Shown: positions 1 to 11,404, counted from the stretch's first letter. The stretch: 64,000 nucleotides of DNA from Loripinus fragilis (GCA_964019695.1 OZ026517.1:51949672-52013671), one strand, 5' to 3'. The notes: a model not told the origin generated them from the sequence alone. Numbers and translations: made by a program.

Positions 1-420
1 TTTACTGACCGTTCCAAGGCGGTACTTCTATTGTGGATCTTTTATGTTTTTTCTGTCTTTGTGAGCGTCTGTTTATATGTGCCTTGTGGTCACCTGCTGG
101 GAAAGGGCTGACCTCTTGGCTCTCGTTTGTGGTGTCCAACTTTCCAATTGGTATCCTGGCTCAGGTGTGGTACTTGATTGTATCGATTCCTGATCTTTGC
201 ACCCTTACTTACTTTGTCACTTTCCTATGTCGTATCCTGGGTCAGGTGTGGTACTTGATTGTATTGATTCCTGCCTTTTGCCACCTTTCTTACTTTTATA
301 GCTATGGTTTCTTCTTTAATTGCACGACGGTGGGTCAGGTCACAGACTCTATGACGACTCACGGTGCCACGGGTTTGTCTGCAGTTTGTGAATGGTGTAT
401 TTCATGATCATACTCACTAT
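1..420 (+). mobile_element. 3' fragment of reverse-transcriptase retroelement (relic)
   Basis: The sequence carries the block CACCTGCTGGGAAAGGGCTG near 98 that recurs inverted at about 1470-1490, at about 2415 and at about 60248, so it belongs to one repeated element. An open frame at 33-407 ends with residues resembling the C-terminal end of the neighbouring reverse transcriptase (FNCTTVGQ, then SMTTHG). The first 150 bases are an inverted copy of 1440-1597. It is a decayed, incomplete copy. The family is inferred to be Penelope-like. Confidence 0.6.
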
Positions 421-1597
421 ATTTCTGACGTAGTCAGTTGCAATACATGATATAATAGCCAATCTTTTTATAATGGGAAATTATTTTAATGAACTGCGCT
501 GAAAAATTATTAGAGCCAACAATCTTCTTCAATTAATACTCCAAGTCACCATAGAATTCAGGTTCCAAAAGTCCTTGACGCAAGAGAGATTTAAGTCCAA
601 CTTGGAATTAAGATATCAAATCATAGTATCGTCTATAAAATTTCGAAAAGGTTTTGCAAAGCTTATGATACCGATAGCCTGGTTTAAGAAGTTTCTGAGT
701 TAACAATTTATTGCGAGTGTTGAAGTCAGCAACATAGCTAGATGCTCTAGCAAAACGAATGACACACCAAAGAAACGAATGAGTTGAGAGATATAGACTC
801 CATAGGATGTAGAGCAAGGAACTGGGAAGATGACAATTTCAAAAACAGAAGTCATAACGTTTATCATAAATTTTGACAGAAACAATATCATTAGAAATTG
901 ACAAATGCAAGTCTATGCTTCGGTATCAGAGGTATTGGCTTTATTAAGTTGGAGCTATGAAGGGTATATTTGACTTACCAGATTGTCAAAATAAACATTA
1001 TAAATGTTTAAAATATCGCCCAAATATCTAGAAGCAATGTTAAACGCATCAATAACATCAGCCTGCTTATCATCAGAAAGAGACATCATAAAGTCCTTTT
1101 CATAACAAAACAGGAATAAATCGGCAACCAGTGGAGCACAATTAGTGTCCATAGGGATCCAAACTACTTGTCTATATAGCTTGGTGCCAAATCGAATAAA
1201 AATGTTGTCCAACAAAAAGGTCAGCGCATCACATACATTTTGACATGACCTTGTATGATATTTTCAGGTTTTTCCTAAGTAAAAAATGCATTTCTGTCAT
1301 TACATGCAAGGTAAGGAGAACCTTCTCTCTGGAAGGTTCTTTCAATAGGATCAATAAGTTTATCTTTAATTAAATTATGAGGTAAAGTAGTATAAAGAGT
1401 AGAAAAATCATAAGTAGACAAACTGGTCGCATTGAAAACACAATTAAACATCACAAACGAGAGACAAGAGGTCAGCCCTTTCCCAGCAGGTAACCACAAG
1501 GCAGCAATGAACAGACGCGAAAGCATGACAAACACAAGACATAAATAACACAAATGAGCCACAAAAGAAGTATCACCTTGGAACGGTCAGTAAAATA
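420..1597 (-). pseudogene. Reverse transcriptase of a Penelope-like retroelement, degenerate
   Basis: Read on the - strand, broken frames carry recognisable reverse-transcriptase motifs in order. Motif A-like YDFSTLYTTLPH lies at about 1400. Motif B-like IPMDTNCAPLVADLF lies at about 1150. Motif C-like SRYLGDIL lies at about 1030. The tail KKIVGSNNFSAQF and KIISHYKKIGY lies at about 440-530. Stops and frame changes at about 1215-1280 separate the pieces. Motif C reads Y-L-G-D where an active enzyme has two adjacent aspartates, so this copy cannot be catalytic. The motif style (DFSTLYT, GTNCAPLVADL) suggests a Penelope-like element. No GIY-YIG endonuclease is seen. Confidence 0.7.
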
Positions 1598-2153
1598 TTT
1601 TACTGGAGGGCTTAAACTGGTTTCATGGCGCGAGCCTCGCCCTTAGTTCAGATGTGGATAAACTGTGATTGGGTTTAAAACCAGACATGCAGACTGTCGC
1701 ATGATAAACCTTCATATAACGTTTGATAATCTTTAAATAAAAGGTCTATGTCTAAGCTCTTGGTGCCAACTTTGGTAGTCTAGGATTTGCAGCAACTGAG
1801 ATATGATTGATATTGTGGATATACCCCAATTTTTGAGAATCTCACTGTGGGTTGCATTGAAAGTTCAAATCGTGCATTTTCAAATAGGCTTAACATGTTT
1901 ACTTTTAAATTACAACGTTTTTTTTCGCATTCCCAGCACCTCCCTCAAGTCTGTGACCGCTATTCAGTCATCTTGAAATCAAGTATAGTAGAGTAAAGTT
2001 ACCAGTGAGATGACCACATACCTACATGTGAGAAGTACCTACAACAGAGAACTTGGTGCCATCGCGGCCATGAATAGCGTTTGCATTCAGGCGTTTAATG
2101 TGCTATGTCCCCTCAAAACTTAGCGTTAATGTAATCTTGCTCCCCTGAAATAC

Positions 2154-2170
2154 CACCCCCCACCCCCCCC

Positions 2171-2201
<31 letters not shown>
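2154..2201. repeat. Poly(C) plus (CA)n simple repeat
   Basis: An almost pure run of about 30 C is followed by a short CA microsatellite. It lies between the two inverted retroelement fragments. G-rich on the opposite strand, it could fold into a G-quadruplex, and its true length may be uncertain in the assembly. Confidence 0.9.
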
Positions 2202-2203
<2 letters not shown>

Positions 2204-2228
2204 CAACCACCCTGGTGGAATCTCCCTG

Positions 2229-2600
2229 CTAAAAATGGTGATGACTTGGTGTATAAATTGAAGAAGATTGTTGGCTCCAAAAAATTTTCAGCGCAGTTCA
2301 TTAAAATAATTTCCCATTATAAAAAGATTGGCTATAATATCATGCATTGCAGCTGACTGCATGCTTGGTGGTCAATGCCTTTGTTCTCGTCTGTTTATAT
2401 GTGCCTTGTGGTCACCTGCTGGGAAAGGGCTGACCTCTTGGCTCTCGTTTGTGGTCTCTAACTGTGAGTTTGTCACTTTCCCATTGGTATCCTGGGTCAG
2501 GTGTGGTGCTTGATTGTATCGATTCCTGATCTTTGCACCCATACTTACTTTTTGGACAGCCCTCAAATAGCAACACAACTCGTTGACGTCATTGGGAAAG
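2229..2600 (+). mobile_element. Second 3' fragment of the same retroelement
   Basis: Bases 2240-2340 read on the + strand as GDDLVYKLKKIVGS then KFSAQFIKII, matching the tail seen on the - strand at 430-560. It is followed by the shared GGGAAAGGGCTGACC block at about 2420. The two relics therefore lie in opposite orientation. This fragment ends about 230 bases before the RCAN start codon. Confidence 0.65.
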
Positions 2601-2825
2601 TCTCCTTTGCACCTCGTACGTCATTCGGGTTAATAATAGATTTGACTGCGGTTCGATTTAGTGACGGATAAACAATAGCCTCTCAAAGTAAATTTACGCT
2701 ACGTGTGCATTCATGTGCTTTATAAATGGAGAAGACTATGAAATGAGACGATAAAAAAATAATTTCTGCACGTTTATTGACACATTCAAAGGATTAAGCT
2801 CGCAAAATAGAGAGATTGTAAAATA
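2601..2825 (+). promoter_or_regulatory. Presumed 5' UTR / proximal promoter of RCAN
   Basis: This is the only non-repeat sequence between the retroelement relic and the first coding exon. A TATAAA lies at 2721-2726, about 100 bases before the start codon. No transcript data are available, so promoter function is inferred from position only. Confidence 0.3.
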
Positions 2826-3020
2826 ATGAGACGAAACAATATGGCGGATAATGATGTTGATCTTGATTCTGACAGAGAGACAGAAATGGAAACTCAGAGC
2901 GATGAACATTCAGCAGAGGAAATAGAGAGACTGTTGAGAGAGGCGGATATTTCTGACATTCCTGACACACTCATCATTGCCAATGTACCTGACAGTGTGT
3001 TCGAACCTGGAGCTGCTAAG
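2826..3020 (+). CDS. RCAN: Regulator of calcineurin (calcipressin), coding exon 1 of 4
   Basis: First exon of a calcipressin, the small cytosolic/nuclear protein that binds and tunes the Ca2+/calmodulin-dependent phosphatase calcineurin, and so NFAT-type signalling. The four exons join in phase to 224 residues, within the usual range of the family (about 190-250). This exon gives residues 1-65: an acidic N-terminus, then the first beta strand of the RRM-like fold (TLIIANVP, RNP2 position). It ends ...GAAK before a GTGTGA donor, in phase 0. Met1 (2826) and an in-frame Met6 (2841, AACAATATGG context with G at +4) are both possible starts; the second has the better context and would give 219 residues. 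Family assignment rests mainly on exons 2 to 4. Confidence 0.9.
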
Positions 3021-3149
3021 GTGTGATAATGATCTGATTTTCTAGAAACGACCCTTGGATTGAATCCCAAAGGCTAGATCTAGAGTGTGGCAGTATTTTT
3101 CACTTCGTCTGTCACAACAAACATTTGTTTTTATGAGCCCGCAGCCTGA

Positions 3150-3310
3150 GAGGCAGCCCTCTACATGAGACGGTTGTCCTGCTGAACACAGATTTATCCT
3201 TTTTGTAAACAGTGTAGATCCAGATCAGATGGCTTTGTCATCTGATCAGGATTCACACTGTTTTCCACTCAGATCGGAAAATTGCTTGTAGCTAACTAAT
3301 GCAAGATAAA
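3150..3310. repeat. Hairpin repeat family H12
   Basis: The hairpin has arms GTGTAGATCCAGATCAGATG and CATCTGATCAGGATTCACAC around a short loop. Related copies lie near 26590-26700, 46250-46440 and 55020-55095. It lies in RCAN intron 1. Confidence 0.65.
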
Positions 3311-3319
3311 AGAAATTAA

Positions 3320-3535
3320 CCCTTAAAACGCCAAGAAAAATGCATCTGAAATGTCTGCTGAAGTTGTCGCCTAACATTACTGACAAGCAAACAGCTTGGA
3401 CCCAGAACAGATCAACAGATTACATACCAGTCTGATCTGGGTCCACACTGTTTGCCATTGAGACTTCTTAAACATTTCAGCAGTCAAAGAAAAGCAGATG
3501 ACTTTTGTTGCGTTTGGCGCATTAAGGGTTAAAGA
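3320..3535. repeat. Hairpin repeat family H11
   Basis: It starts with AACCCTTAAAACGCCAAG and ends GGCGCATTAAGGGTT, giving imperfect terminal inverted repeats around a central GATCTGGGTCCACAC stem. Related copies lie at 41320-41550 and 42975-43190. No coding capacity. Confidence 0.7.
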
Positions 3536-3734
3536 AAGAATTAATTCTCGACAGTGTCTTATCTAACGTGGATAGATCCAGAGGCGGGACACCCACAGAG
3601 GTTTGATCAGGGACTCTCTATACAAATAGAAAGACCCTGGTTTGATACAGTTTACAACTGTTAAGTCAGGATGGTTTGGTTGAGGGGACACTGGTTATAA
3701 TTATAAAAAATATTGTATTTCTTTATCTGAAGGT

Positions 3735-3850
3735 CAACAGTGCAGATCCTGATGAAATGCCTCATATTGCAGCATTTCACCTGGGTCTTCACTGTTTTCA
3801 AAAGTATACCCATTTTAGGGGTTTCCAGTCTAAAAAGGTTAATTCGGAGG
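3735..3850. repeat. Hairpin repeat family H13
   Basis: CAGATCCTGATGAAATGC pairs with GCATTTCACCTGGGTCTTC around a small loop. A close relative lies at 50530-50640. In both, the right flank reads AGGGGTTTCCAGT. Confidence 0.65.
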
Positions 3851-4027
3851 CAAATGACCAAAATACAGATGGCAGACTATGATCATAACCATGTTTTACA
3901 GTTTTACAGAGCAAAAGCAAACATATATAAATTTTTTTTACATACCAGTCAACAAGAAACTTACATGTAAGCCATCAGGTAGCAGATTGACTTTCACAAA
4001 TTTAATGTCAAGATAAGAGCATGATTA

Positions 4028-4145
4028 AAAATTATTTTCTAATTTGTCTTTGAACCAAAAACATATGCTGTGGGTACTCAATTTCAAATCAACACCACGT
4101 TGAGACGGTTCTTTTGAGCACCCATAACAAGTTTTTAATCTGCAG
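4028..4145 (+). repeat. Hairpin repeat family H1 (diverged copy)
   Basis: It has ACATATGCTGTGGGTACTC and GAGACGGTTCTTTTGAGCAC, the two sides of the H1 core, but the left inner arm has decayed. First of about twelve H1 copies in the window. Confidence 0.6.
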
Positions 4146-4149
4146 CTGC

Positions 4150-4780
4150 TGGATAAAAACATAGTTTATTCATGATTTTACACTCAAATTTTTTCTATGT
4201 ACATGCTACAGCCTACATATGATGTAGACTGTACGTACTACGTGTATTTCGATAGACATTGATCAGTCCTCAGACAGCTCTAGTTTTAGGATTATGGCCG
4301 GCTAGTTGACTGTATATGTGGTGTTTCTTAGAATGTCAAAAGATTAGGTCTAGACAGGCAAATAGCCTAATTCAAACAGGAAATGTCTGTTCATTTAAAG
4401 AGAAATTTGTCTAAATTGCAAAGATGTGGAATTATTCCACATGGTTGAGCTACTATAACTATGTGTATTCCGAAAACGCTTGATAGGACTTACTTAATCA
4501 GAGTACGGTCAATGTTAAAAAATATTGAACACTTTTTTCTTTCTGTTCTCCATTAAAATCTTAGTTTTCAGGGCTGGAATTAACAAAATGCTTGTCAGAA
4601 TAGCAAACAGGGCAGACCTTGATCTGGGTCTGCACTGTTTGTCTAGCCACATGTTTGAAATTCAGAACATTTACCCTATCTACATGTATGTCAAAGGAAA
4701 TCTTTCACACTGCTTGCCTCGCTCTAGTTTTCTCAATATCATGCACTATAGTCGTTTGTGGTGACAGTCTATGGGGTAGG
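4150..4780. other. Intron 1 sequence, mostly unassigned
   Basis: AT-rich intronic DNA. A degraded H13-like or H3-like hairpin (CAGACCTTGATCTGGGTCTG) lies at 4612-4632. Nothing else can be supported; short open frames show no recognisable protein. Confidence 0.5.
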
Positions 4781-4782
4781 GG

Positions 4783-5604
4783 ATAGCCTGGGTTCCAGTC
4801 TGATCATTTTTTCTTCTTTTTTTTATTTTTCCGTTCCTTGGTCAAAAATGACAGCCTGGGGAACTTCGATTTCAATCGACAGCGCCACCTGGATTTTTCC
4901 TCAAATTTTGAGGGGTAATGCCACGAACGATAACGCTATCGGATAACTCTATTGTGCTATAAATAGTAACAGGAATCTCAATGGAAAGATAGATAGAAAG
5001 GCAAACATTACCACTCTTTCCTATCATCAAATACACTTTGTGGACGATGATTTAAATTGAAACAGCATTTTCCGACTTTGGTGTATTTTTTAAGTAGTTG
5101 TTTTTTGCCTTTGCGAGACACGCATTTAATTACGGGCTCGTAATACACATAGCTTCGAGACACGGTCGAGATAAACACAATACATCCGAGAAAAACGTCA
5201 TCTCCTTTGAATTTTCGCTATATTTTTGACACTTCAGTTTCATCTCTGCGTCCTTTGTTGGATCAATCGGTCTCGAACCAAGTAAACAAATTCCATCTTT
5301 ATTCATGTTTTTTCGCGGAGTTTCCATGATCAGCTGTTTAATAATGGCATCCACATTATCGGATTGGTGTCTCGTTATCATCTTTATTACGTCACACTAA
5401 AGCAGCAGGCTATAATTAGATAAATCGGCTGATCGGATTATCAAAGGGAAATACCACCGATGTCCCCAGGCGTCAATATTAATCAAAATCAATAACGGAC
5501 AACCGATACCTTTGATGTGGTATATTTCTATTCTCTTATTTTTTTTAGAATATTAGCATTAGAAAATATTGCCAAAATATTGACGACTGGACCCAGGCTA
5601 GGTA
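4783..5604. mobile_element. TIR element of about 820 bp
   Basis: The left end TAGCCTGGGTTCCAGTC and right end GACTGGACCCAGGCTA are inverted copies of each other with one base of difference in length. The interior is richer in CpG than its surroundings. It contains an 83-codon - strand frame at 5130-5381 with no recognised homologue. The element superfamily is not determined. Confidence 0.6.
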
Positions 5605-5904
5605 GGGGAAGGCAAGAACAATAACTTTTTGATTGTCCCCACAGTGCAAGGGAAGAGCTGGTTTCTTTACATTTTGATCTTTACCCCAGTGGAATTTTCT
5701 GTTATGTAGGGCAGGGCTTAGAGAGTGGCTATAGATCTGTCGGTGTCACTGTGTGTCTCCACAAGGTGGGGCTTATACGAGGGTACTGAGAAATATAAAT
5801 TCCTATTTAGCCCCGCTATTCCCCATAAGTGGGGGTGCAATTGTTACAAATGACTGACCCGTGTATTACCAGTTTATGGCATGCTTTTTTCTCAGCAAAC
5901 AGGA
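5605..5904. other. Intron 1 sequence, unassigned
   Basis: No gene or recognised repeat seen between the TIR element and the H1 copy. Confidence 0.5.
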
Positions 5905-6088
5905 CTTAAGTTAAGGGTGCCTACCAAAAAATTAAATTTCTTATTTCTCAACCAAAACATATGTTGTGGGTACTCAAAAGAACCGTCTCAATGAGACGGT
6001 TCTTTTTAGCACCCAAAAAATATGTAAAAAATGATGGCTAAGATAATATTTACAATTTTATGCTCAAAAATGTTGTTTATCTAAACCT
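5905..6088 (+). repeat. Hairpin repeat H1 abutting RCAN exon 2 acceptor
   Basis: The core is CATATGTTGTGGGTACTC, then the near-perfect palindrome AAGAACCGTCTCAATGAGAC and its continuation. The right flank TTATCTAAACCTATG at about 6076-6090 is also seen beside the H1 copy at 51520, so it is part of the element. The exon begins at 6119. The element end therefore lies where the branch site and polypyrimidine tract should be. Confidence 0.75.
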
Positions 6089-6118
6089 ATGTGCATATGT
6101 CTTCTTTTTTCATTTCAG

Positions 6119-6292
6119 GAAGAGTTTGAGAAGATGTTTGCGGTTTATGACGAGAATGTAACCATTCAATATTTCAAGAGTTTTCGGCGGGCTAGAGCCA
6201 ATTTCTCATCACCACTCTTTTCTGCAAATGCCAGAATTGATTTACACGAGGCAGATATGTTAGGCCAGAGAATAAAGTGCTATTTTTTCCAA
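6119..6292 (+). CDS. RCAN: Regulator of calcineurin, coding exon 2 of 4 (RRM-like fold)
   Basis: The acceptor is TTTTCATTTCAG and the donor CAA|GTAAGT; both ends are in phase 0. It supplies residues 66-123: EEFEKMFAVYD, then the highly conserved QYFKSFRRARANFSSP block, then DLHEADMLGQRIKCYFFQ. These match the helix and beta strands of the vertebrate RCAN RRM-like domain, where FQYFKSFRR is a hallmark. The 58-residue exon corresponds to the first of the three exons shared by vertebrate RCAN isoforms (from memory). The RNP1 position is degenerate, as is usual in this family. Confidence 0.96.
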
Positions 6293-6354
6293 GTAAGTAC
6301 ATTGTACGTGTGTAACTCTTTCCTTGCTATATTGTAGTGGCAACATAAATTGTT

Positions 6355-6500
6355 GCCGGTTGATAATATTTACAAACAGTTTGTACTCAGATCAGGACCG
6401 ATAGAACATCAGTCCTGACCTGGATCCAAACTGTTTGACACTCTGATAATGTTTTGAAAAAATTAATTTTGAAAAATGTCAGCAGATGACAAAAAGCATA
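6355..6500. repeat. Hairpin repeat family H2
   Basis: The inverted arms CAAACAGTTTGTACTCAGATC and GACCTGGATCCAAACTGTTT are followed by the family tail GACACTCTGATAAT...AGCAGATGACAAAAAGCAT. This is one of about 22 H2 copies in 64 kb. Confidence 0.7.
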
Positions 6501-6724
6501 AAAATGTTGTACATGTTCTTATAGTGACAGGGTGTCACGCCTCAGCCTCATGCAATATAGTGCTCTTATTTTCACCATTCAGTTCTGCTATTTTTGTTAA
6601 TTGCTTGGCAAATTCTTTTTCATCGTTTTATTGATGATAGTGTATGATCTGAATCTCATCAGTCACACGACTTTGCACTCTAAAATAGATGACATGCATC
6701 GGCAGATGACACAGATACTTGCAC

Positions 6725-6890
6725 ACAGGCCTCCAGATAAGAGTGCGTACTGGAAAATTATTTTTCTTATTGCTCAACCAAAACATATGTTGTGGGTACT
6801 CAAAAGAACCGTCTCAATGAGACGGTTCTTTTGAGCACCAAAACAGATGTTTAAATTGATGGGTAAGTAAATAAATGCAACTTTAGGTGC
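6725..6890 (+). repeat. Hairpin repeat family H1
   Basis: Near-consensus copy. It has the left flank GGCCTCCAGATAAGAGTGCG, also seen at 22715, and then CATATGTTGTGGGTACTC. The core palindrome AAGAACCGTCTCAATGAGAC is complete. Best copy for defining the element's left end. Confidence 0.85.
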
Positions 6891-7033
6891 ACAAACTATC
6901 CTTATCTGGACCCATGCTTGCACACCTTGACTTTTCACTATATCTAATCAAAAATTTTAACACCTGATGAGTTATGTTAAGTAATGATTTTGAAAACAGT
7001 GTAAACCTGGATCTGACCACTCCTTCATGAGGG

Positions 7034-7416
7034 CAGGGTTCCCACAAGCTCTGGAAATCATGGGAAACCTGGAAAACCACTAAAATAAATTCCATGCATG
7101 GAAAAATCATGGAATTTAAAAAACCTGAATAATCATGGAATTTTGTGAAATAATTTGACGAAACCACCAGAAACCAGAAAACTAGCTGTCCGACAGATAG
7201 TTTGGCTACTTGTGGTTTTAAGTTTTAAAAATTTTAAAACGCATGCATGGTCTACAAGCCCCGCTACAAGCATGCTGTTGTTGCTGCATTCCACAGTGGT
7301 GAAGATGCTGCTAAAAGGGGAGGTTGGAGGCCGTGCATTAAATAGTCATGGAAATTACATTGTTGATCATGGAAAAATCATGGAATTGTGTTTTTTGAAT
7401 TCCTGTGGGAACCCTG
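7034..7416. mobile_element. hAT-like MITE, about 380 bp
   Basis: The termini CAGGGTTCCCAC(A) and (T)GTGGGAACCCTG are inverted repeats that continue imperfectly inwards, with many CATGGAA motifs on both sides. A CAGGG start is typical of hAT-type ends. No transposase frame and no clear 8-bp target duplication can be confirmed. Confidence 0.65.
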
Positions 7417-7627
7417 GGAGGTGGATTCACAATGTTTGCTAAAGCCTCCAGATACGAGTGTAACATTTGCCCACCAGCTGTTGAAAAGCATGCTCACCCA
7501 CCAAGGGTGGTTTATTGCTTATAGGAAAAACTTTACTCGCATTACAAACAACAGGGTTTCTACAATCTACTCGTACATCTAGTATGTTGTACCCAAGTAT
7601 TATATACTAGACTACGCACTATCACAT

Positions 7628-7800
7628 TTGCATCATTAGAAATTATTATTTTTATTTCTCATCCAAAATATATGTTGTGGGTACTATTGAAGAACCATCT
7701 CGATGAGACAGTTCTTTTGAGCACCCATAGCATATGTTTAATTTGATGGAAAAGAAAATAATCGCAATTTTACACATAAATAGACCTATTATATAGTCAG
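7628..7800 (+). repeat. Hairpin repeat family H1
   Basis: CATATGTTGTGGGTACT, then a diverged palindrome (GAACCATCTCGATGAGACAG), then CATATGTTTAATTTGATGG. Confidence 0.75.
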
Positions 7801-9009
7801 TGTGTGCTTACAGGGGCATGTTTGCTTATTTGGTAGAATATGTCATTTCTGATAAAGTACGTGTATGGAGAAAATATGTCCTCGCTGCTTGTTATAACAG
7901 AATCCAAGTGCACTCATACTTGTACGTGCACATAATGTGTGAAATGCAATACGGTAAATATTCTAAAATTTGTACACTTTTTTTACCCGCCTTAAAGTTT
8001 ATCAGATCTTTCAATCACAGGAGCCTTTGCCAGAATTGGGAACCCTGAAAACCGTGATCAGACTGCCCATATAGGAGCAGTCTGATATGCAGACTGGGTC
8101 TGTACTCTGCACTTTTTGTCAAGACATTTGAATCAGGTGTTCCAAGCTCTGGAACATTACCATAGATGGTTTAAGATTGATTTCTCAATATGAAAGATCG
8201 TTTCGAATCTAATTCACCAGTTGAAGACAGAATTATATTTTGTCATTGAAACGTGAATTGTGTCTTTTTACAGAGTTTTTGAGGTTGCATGAATCTCTTC
8301 TCCATTAGTGATCTCATAAGGATATATATTATATTGCACTTAGAAAAAGAGTTGATGTCACAACTCATTAGATCCATCATCCACTAGAAGAAATTGATTT
8401 GGGTGATCAGTCTATCAGACCTATTACGTAACTAGTTCTGCAGAAAAAATTAGCAAACTCCACCCATTTCTTATCTTAGACATATTAGAGAAGATGCTGT
8501 TCAAACAAAAGTTGAAACTTGTCTTTAGTACCAAAACTTTTTTGGGGAAGGGGGGGGGGGTATAGTTTTTGAGCCAGTACAAGTTATTTTGGTATTTATC
8601 ACGTATGCGACCAGAGACAGCTCAGACATCTGAGTGAGTTTGTGCAAAGGTGCTGTTATCATCTGACATACTTGCCAATCTACGTGTAAGACCTGGCACC
8701 GAGGTGATAAAACATTCCATGCTTAACTTAACTGTGCTGGATGTTTCATTTGTTCATAAAATGTAAAATTGTGAAAAATAAAGATTTTTCTTGCTTCAAA
8801 ACTCTAATATGGCGTGTTTAACCTGCTAATCTTGAAATAAGTGTTATAATCTTGAGGCCTGATTTTATTTGAGTACAGTGCTTGAAAGGTTAGTTTCTTG
8901 AAGTTTAAGAATAAACTTTGCTATCCTTAAAAACTAAAATTTAATGGATTTGTTATGGGTTTTTTCTGCTTCTGTTTTCAGGCCTTCTGAGAAAGGAGAA
9001 AGGGGAGGA
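7801..9009. other. Intron 2 sequence, mostly unassigned
   Basis: A decayed H3-type hairpin lies at about 8050-8110 (GATCAGACTGCCC and GGAGCAGTCTGAT), and a run of ten G at about 8551-8560. The remainder shows no gene or recognised repeat. Confidence 0.5.
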
Positions 9010-9359
<350 letters not shown>

Positions 9360-9477
9360 TGACAGTAATGTTGTTTATCCCTGCACTGGTTTGCAGTCAA
9401 ACTCCCCAGCTGTGCTGTCTTGGGCTTTTAGAAGCTACCTCTGCTCCTTACATGTAGTGGATACATCCATCTTCATC

Positions 9478-9665
9478 TGTCAATCCATTAACCCACCACC
9501 ACTCACTCATGTTTTAATTTCTCTCCATTCATCCGTCCATCCATTCATTCATTTATCCAACCACCTGTTTGTACAGACATCCATCCTGTCCCTCCTTCTT
9601 TTTATTGCATTTTCATCTATCCATCCTCATCTTACAATCCAGAACCACTCCACACTAACTCATTT
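9478..9665. repeat. Degenerate (TCCA/TTCA)n simple-sequence region
   Basis: Interrupted CCATCCATTCATTCATTTAT-type repeats. They keep an accidental 122-codon frame open at 9391-9759; its composition (Ser, His, Leu, Ile) reflects the repeat rather than a protein. Confidence 0.8.
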
Positions 9666-9739
9666 AACCCTCATCCTACTATTTTTTTGTCTTGCATATT
9701 ATGTCTGCTGCATTCAAGTGCACTCCAGACTACTTTTAT

Positions 9740-9880
9740 CATGGCAGCAAACACTATGAACCTTGATAAGACTGCTCCTATTGCTTGGTCCATATTGTTT
9801 GCAAAATAGACTGCCTAAGTACATCGTACATTAGCAGATCATCTGAGATGAAATGACAGAGATAATGGTAAACATTCAAT
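9740..9880. repeat. Hairpin repeat family H3 (diverged)
   Basis: GCAAACACTATGAACCTTGA pairs with TTGGTCCATATTGTTTGC around TAAGACTGCTCCTATTGC. Related to the better copies at 11405, 25850 and 46560. Confidence 0.55.
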
Positions 9881-10064
9881 AAACTTTTTATAGACAAGTG
9901 GTATTCAAATCAACAAACAAGCCTCTTTATTGAAAATTCATCTATTTGCATTTGCTTTGTGCAGATATATTTTTAGACCAGGATTGGTACAGAATAGATT
10001 TTTTTTTTATAACATCAAATCTAATGTTTTTCTCACTTTTCACAATATTTGTTGTTTGCTTGCT

Positions 10065-11090
10065 TTTTAGCTCAGATGAGCCATAGGCTCATGGTGAGCT
10101 TTTCAGTTTTGTGACCGTTCTTTGTCTGTCATCCCTTGTGCCTAACTTTTTCTTTTAACCACAGGCCCAAATTTAAAATAACTTCACAATTATATTCCTC
10201 CTAAGGCCCTCTACCAAAATTTCCTAAAAGGTTCAGCGTCACCGAACAAGGTGGCCACCAGAGCTGTAAATAAGAAATATTTTAAATGACATCTCTTCTT
10301 AAACCACTAGTTCAAATTCAAAATGATTATTCAGAAATGTCAAGATGGCTACCAGAGCTGTAGATAAGAAATATTTTAAACAACATCGCCTCTAGCGATC
10401 CAAATTCAAAATAGTTTCACAAAAACGTTCCTCATAATGCCCTCTAACAGAATTGCCTTAATGGTTTCGCTCCATCAAATAAGATGGCCACCAGAGCTAA
10501 AGATAAGGAATATCTTTAAATGACATCTCGTCCTGAACCACTGGTCCAAATTCAAAGCAATTTCACAGAAATGTTGCTCATAATGCCCTCTACCAAAATT
10601 GCCTAAATGTTTCAACTGTGTCGAATAAGATGGCCACAAAGCTATCGATAAGAAATGTTTAAAACGACATGGCCTCTAGCAGTCCAAATTCATAATAAGT
10701 TCACAGAAATGTTCCTAATAATGCCCTCTGCCAGAATTGCCTTAATGGTTTCGCTCCATCAAATAAGATGGCCACCAGAGCTAAAGATAAGGAATATCTT
10801 TAAATGACATCTCATCCTGAACCACTGTTCCAAATTCAAATTAATTTCACAGAAATGTTCCTCATAATGCCCTCTACCAAAATTGCCTAAATGTTTCCAC
10901 TAAGTCAAATAAGATGGCCACCAGAGCTGTAGATAAGAAATGTTTTGAACAACATCCTCTGAACCACTGGTCCAAAATCAAATAATTTCACACAAATGTT
11001 CCTTATAAGGACCTTTACCAAAATTGTCCAAACAGTTCCGCACCGCCAAACAAAATGGCCACCAGAGCTAAAAAAAGAAAAATGATCTAC
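10065..11090. repeat. Tandem array T1, about seven 141-bp units
   Basis: The motif GGCCACCAGAGCT recurs at about 10257, 10351, 10491, 10632, 10774, 10919 and 11060, mostly 140-145 bases apart. CCTCTACCAAAATTGCC and AATTTCACAGAAATGTTCC are shared between units. It begins with an imperfect palindrome (TAGCTCAGATGAGCCATAGG) that looks like an element terminus. Elements with internal tandem repeats of this size are known in bivalves; that classification is inferred. It lies in RCAN intron 3. Confidence 0.85.
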
Positions 11091-11094
11091 AATA

Positions 11095-11404
11095 CTCCAT
11101 GTTTCTTACATGTATCTTGCTCATTCTATACAAAAGAACATCCTGGGTTAAGAATAGACTGGCATCAGTCCACTAAATATATATAAAAACATTTATAATT
11201 ATATTTAACTGTGAAAAAAATCATCTTCTAAAAATTCTATCCTCTCAGTGGAAATTGATATCCAAGCCGAGAACTTTGACTTCCAAGTAAAGTTTATAAA
11301 TTACTATCTTAGAGAGATTATCAGTTTTACTAAAAAAATTGACATTAGAGACTGGGGCCAGTCTAGTTGAAGAATTAAGGTGAACGTTTCGGTCTGTTTA
11401 TGTA
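11095..11404. other. Intron 3 sequence, unassigned
   Basis: No gene or recognised repeat. Confidence 0.5.

Noticed and set aside
33..407. 124-codon open frame as a host gene
   Set aside because: It lies in a repeated retroelement fragment; the same bases recur at 2380-2560 and 60240-60380.
9391..9759. 122-codon open frame after RCAN exon 3
   Set aside because: It starts inside intron 3 and is kept open by (TCCA)n simple sequence; no conserved protein features.
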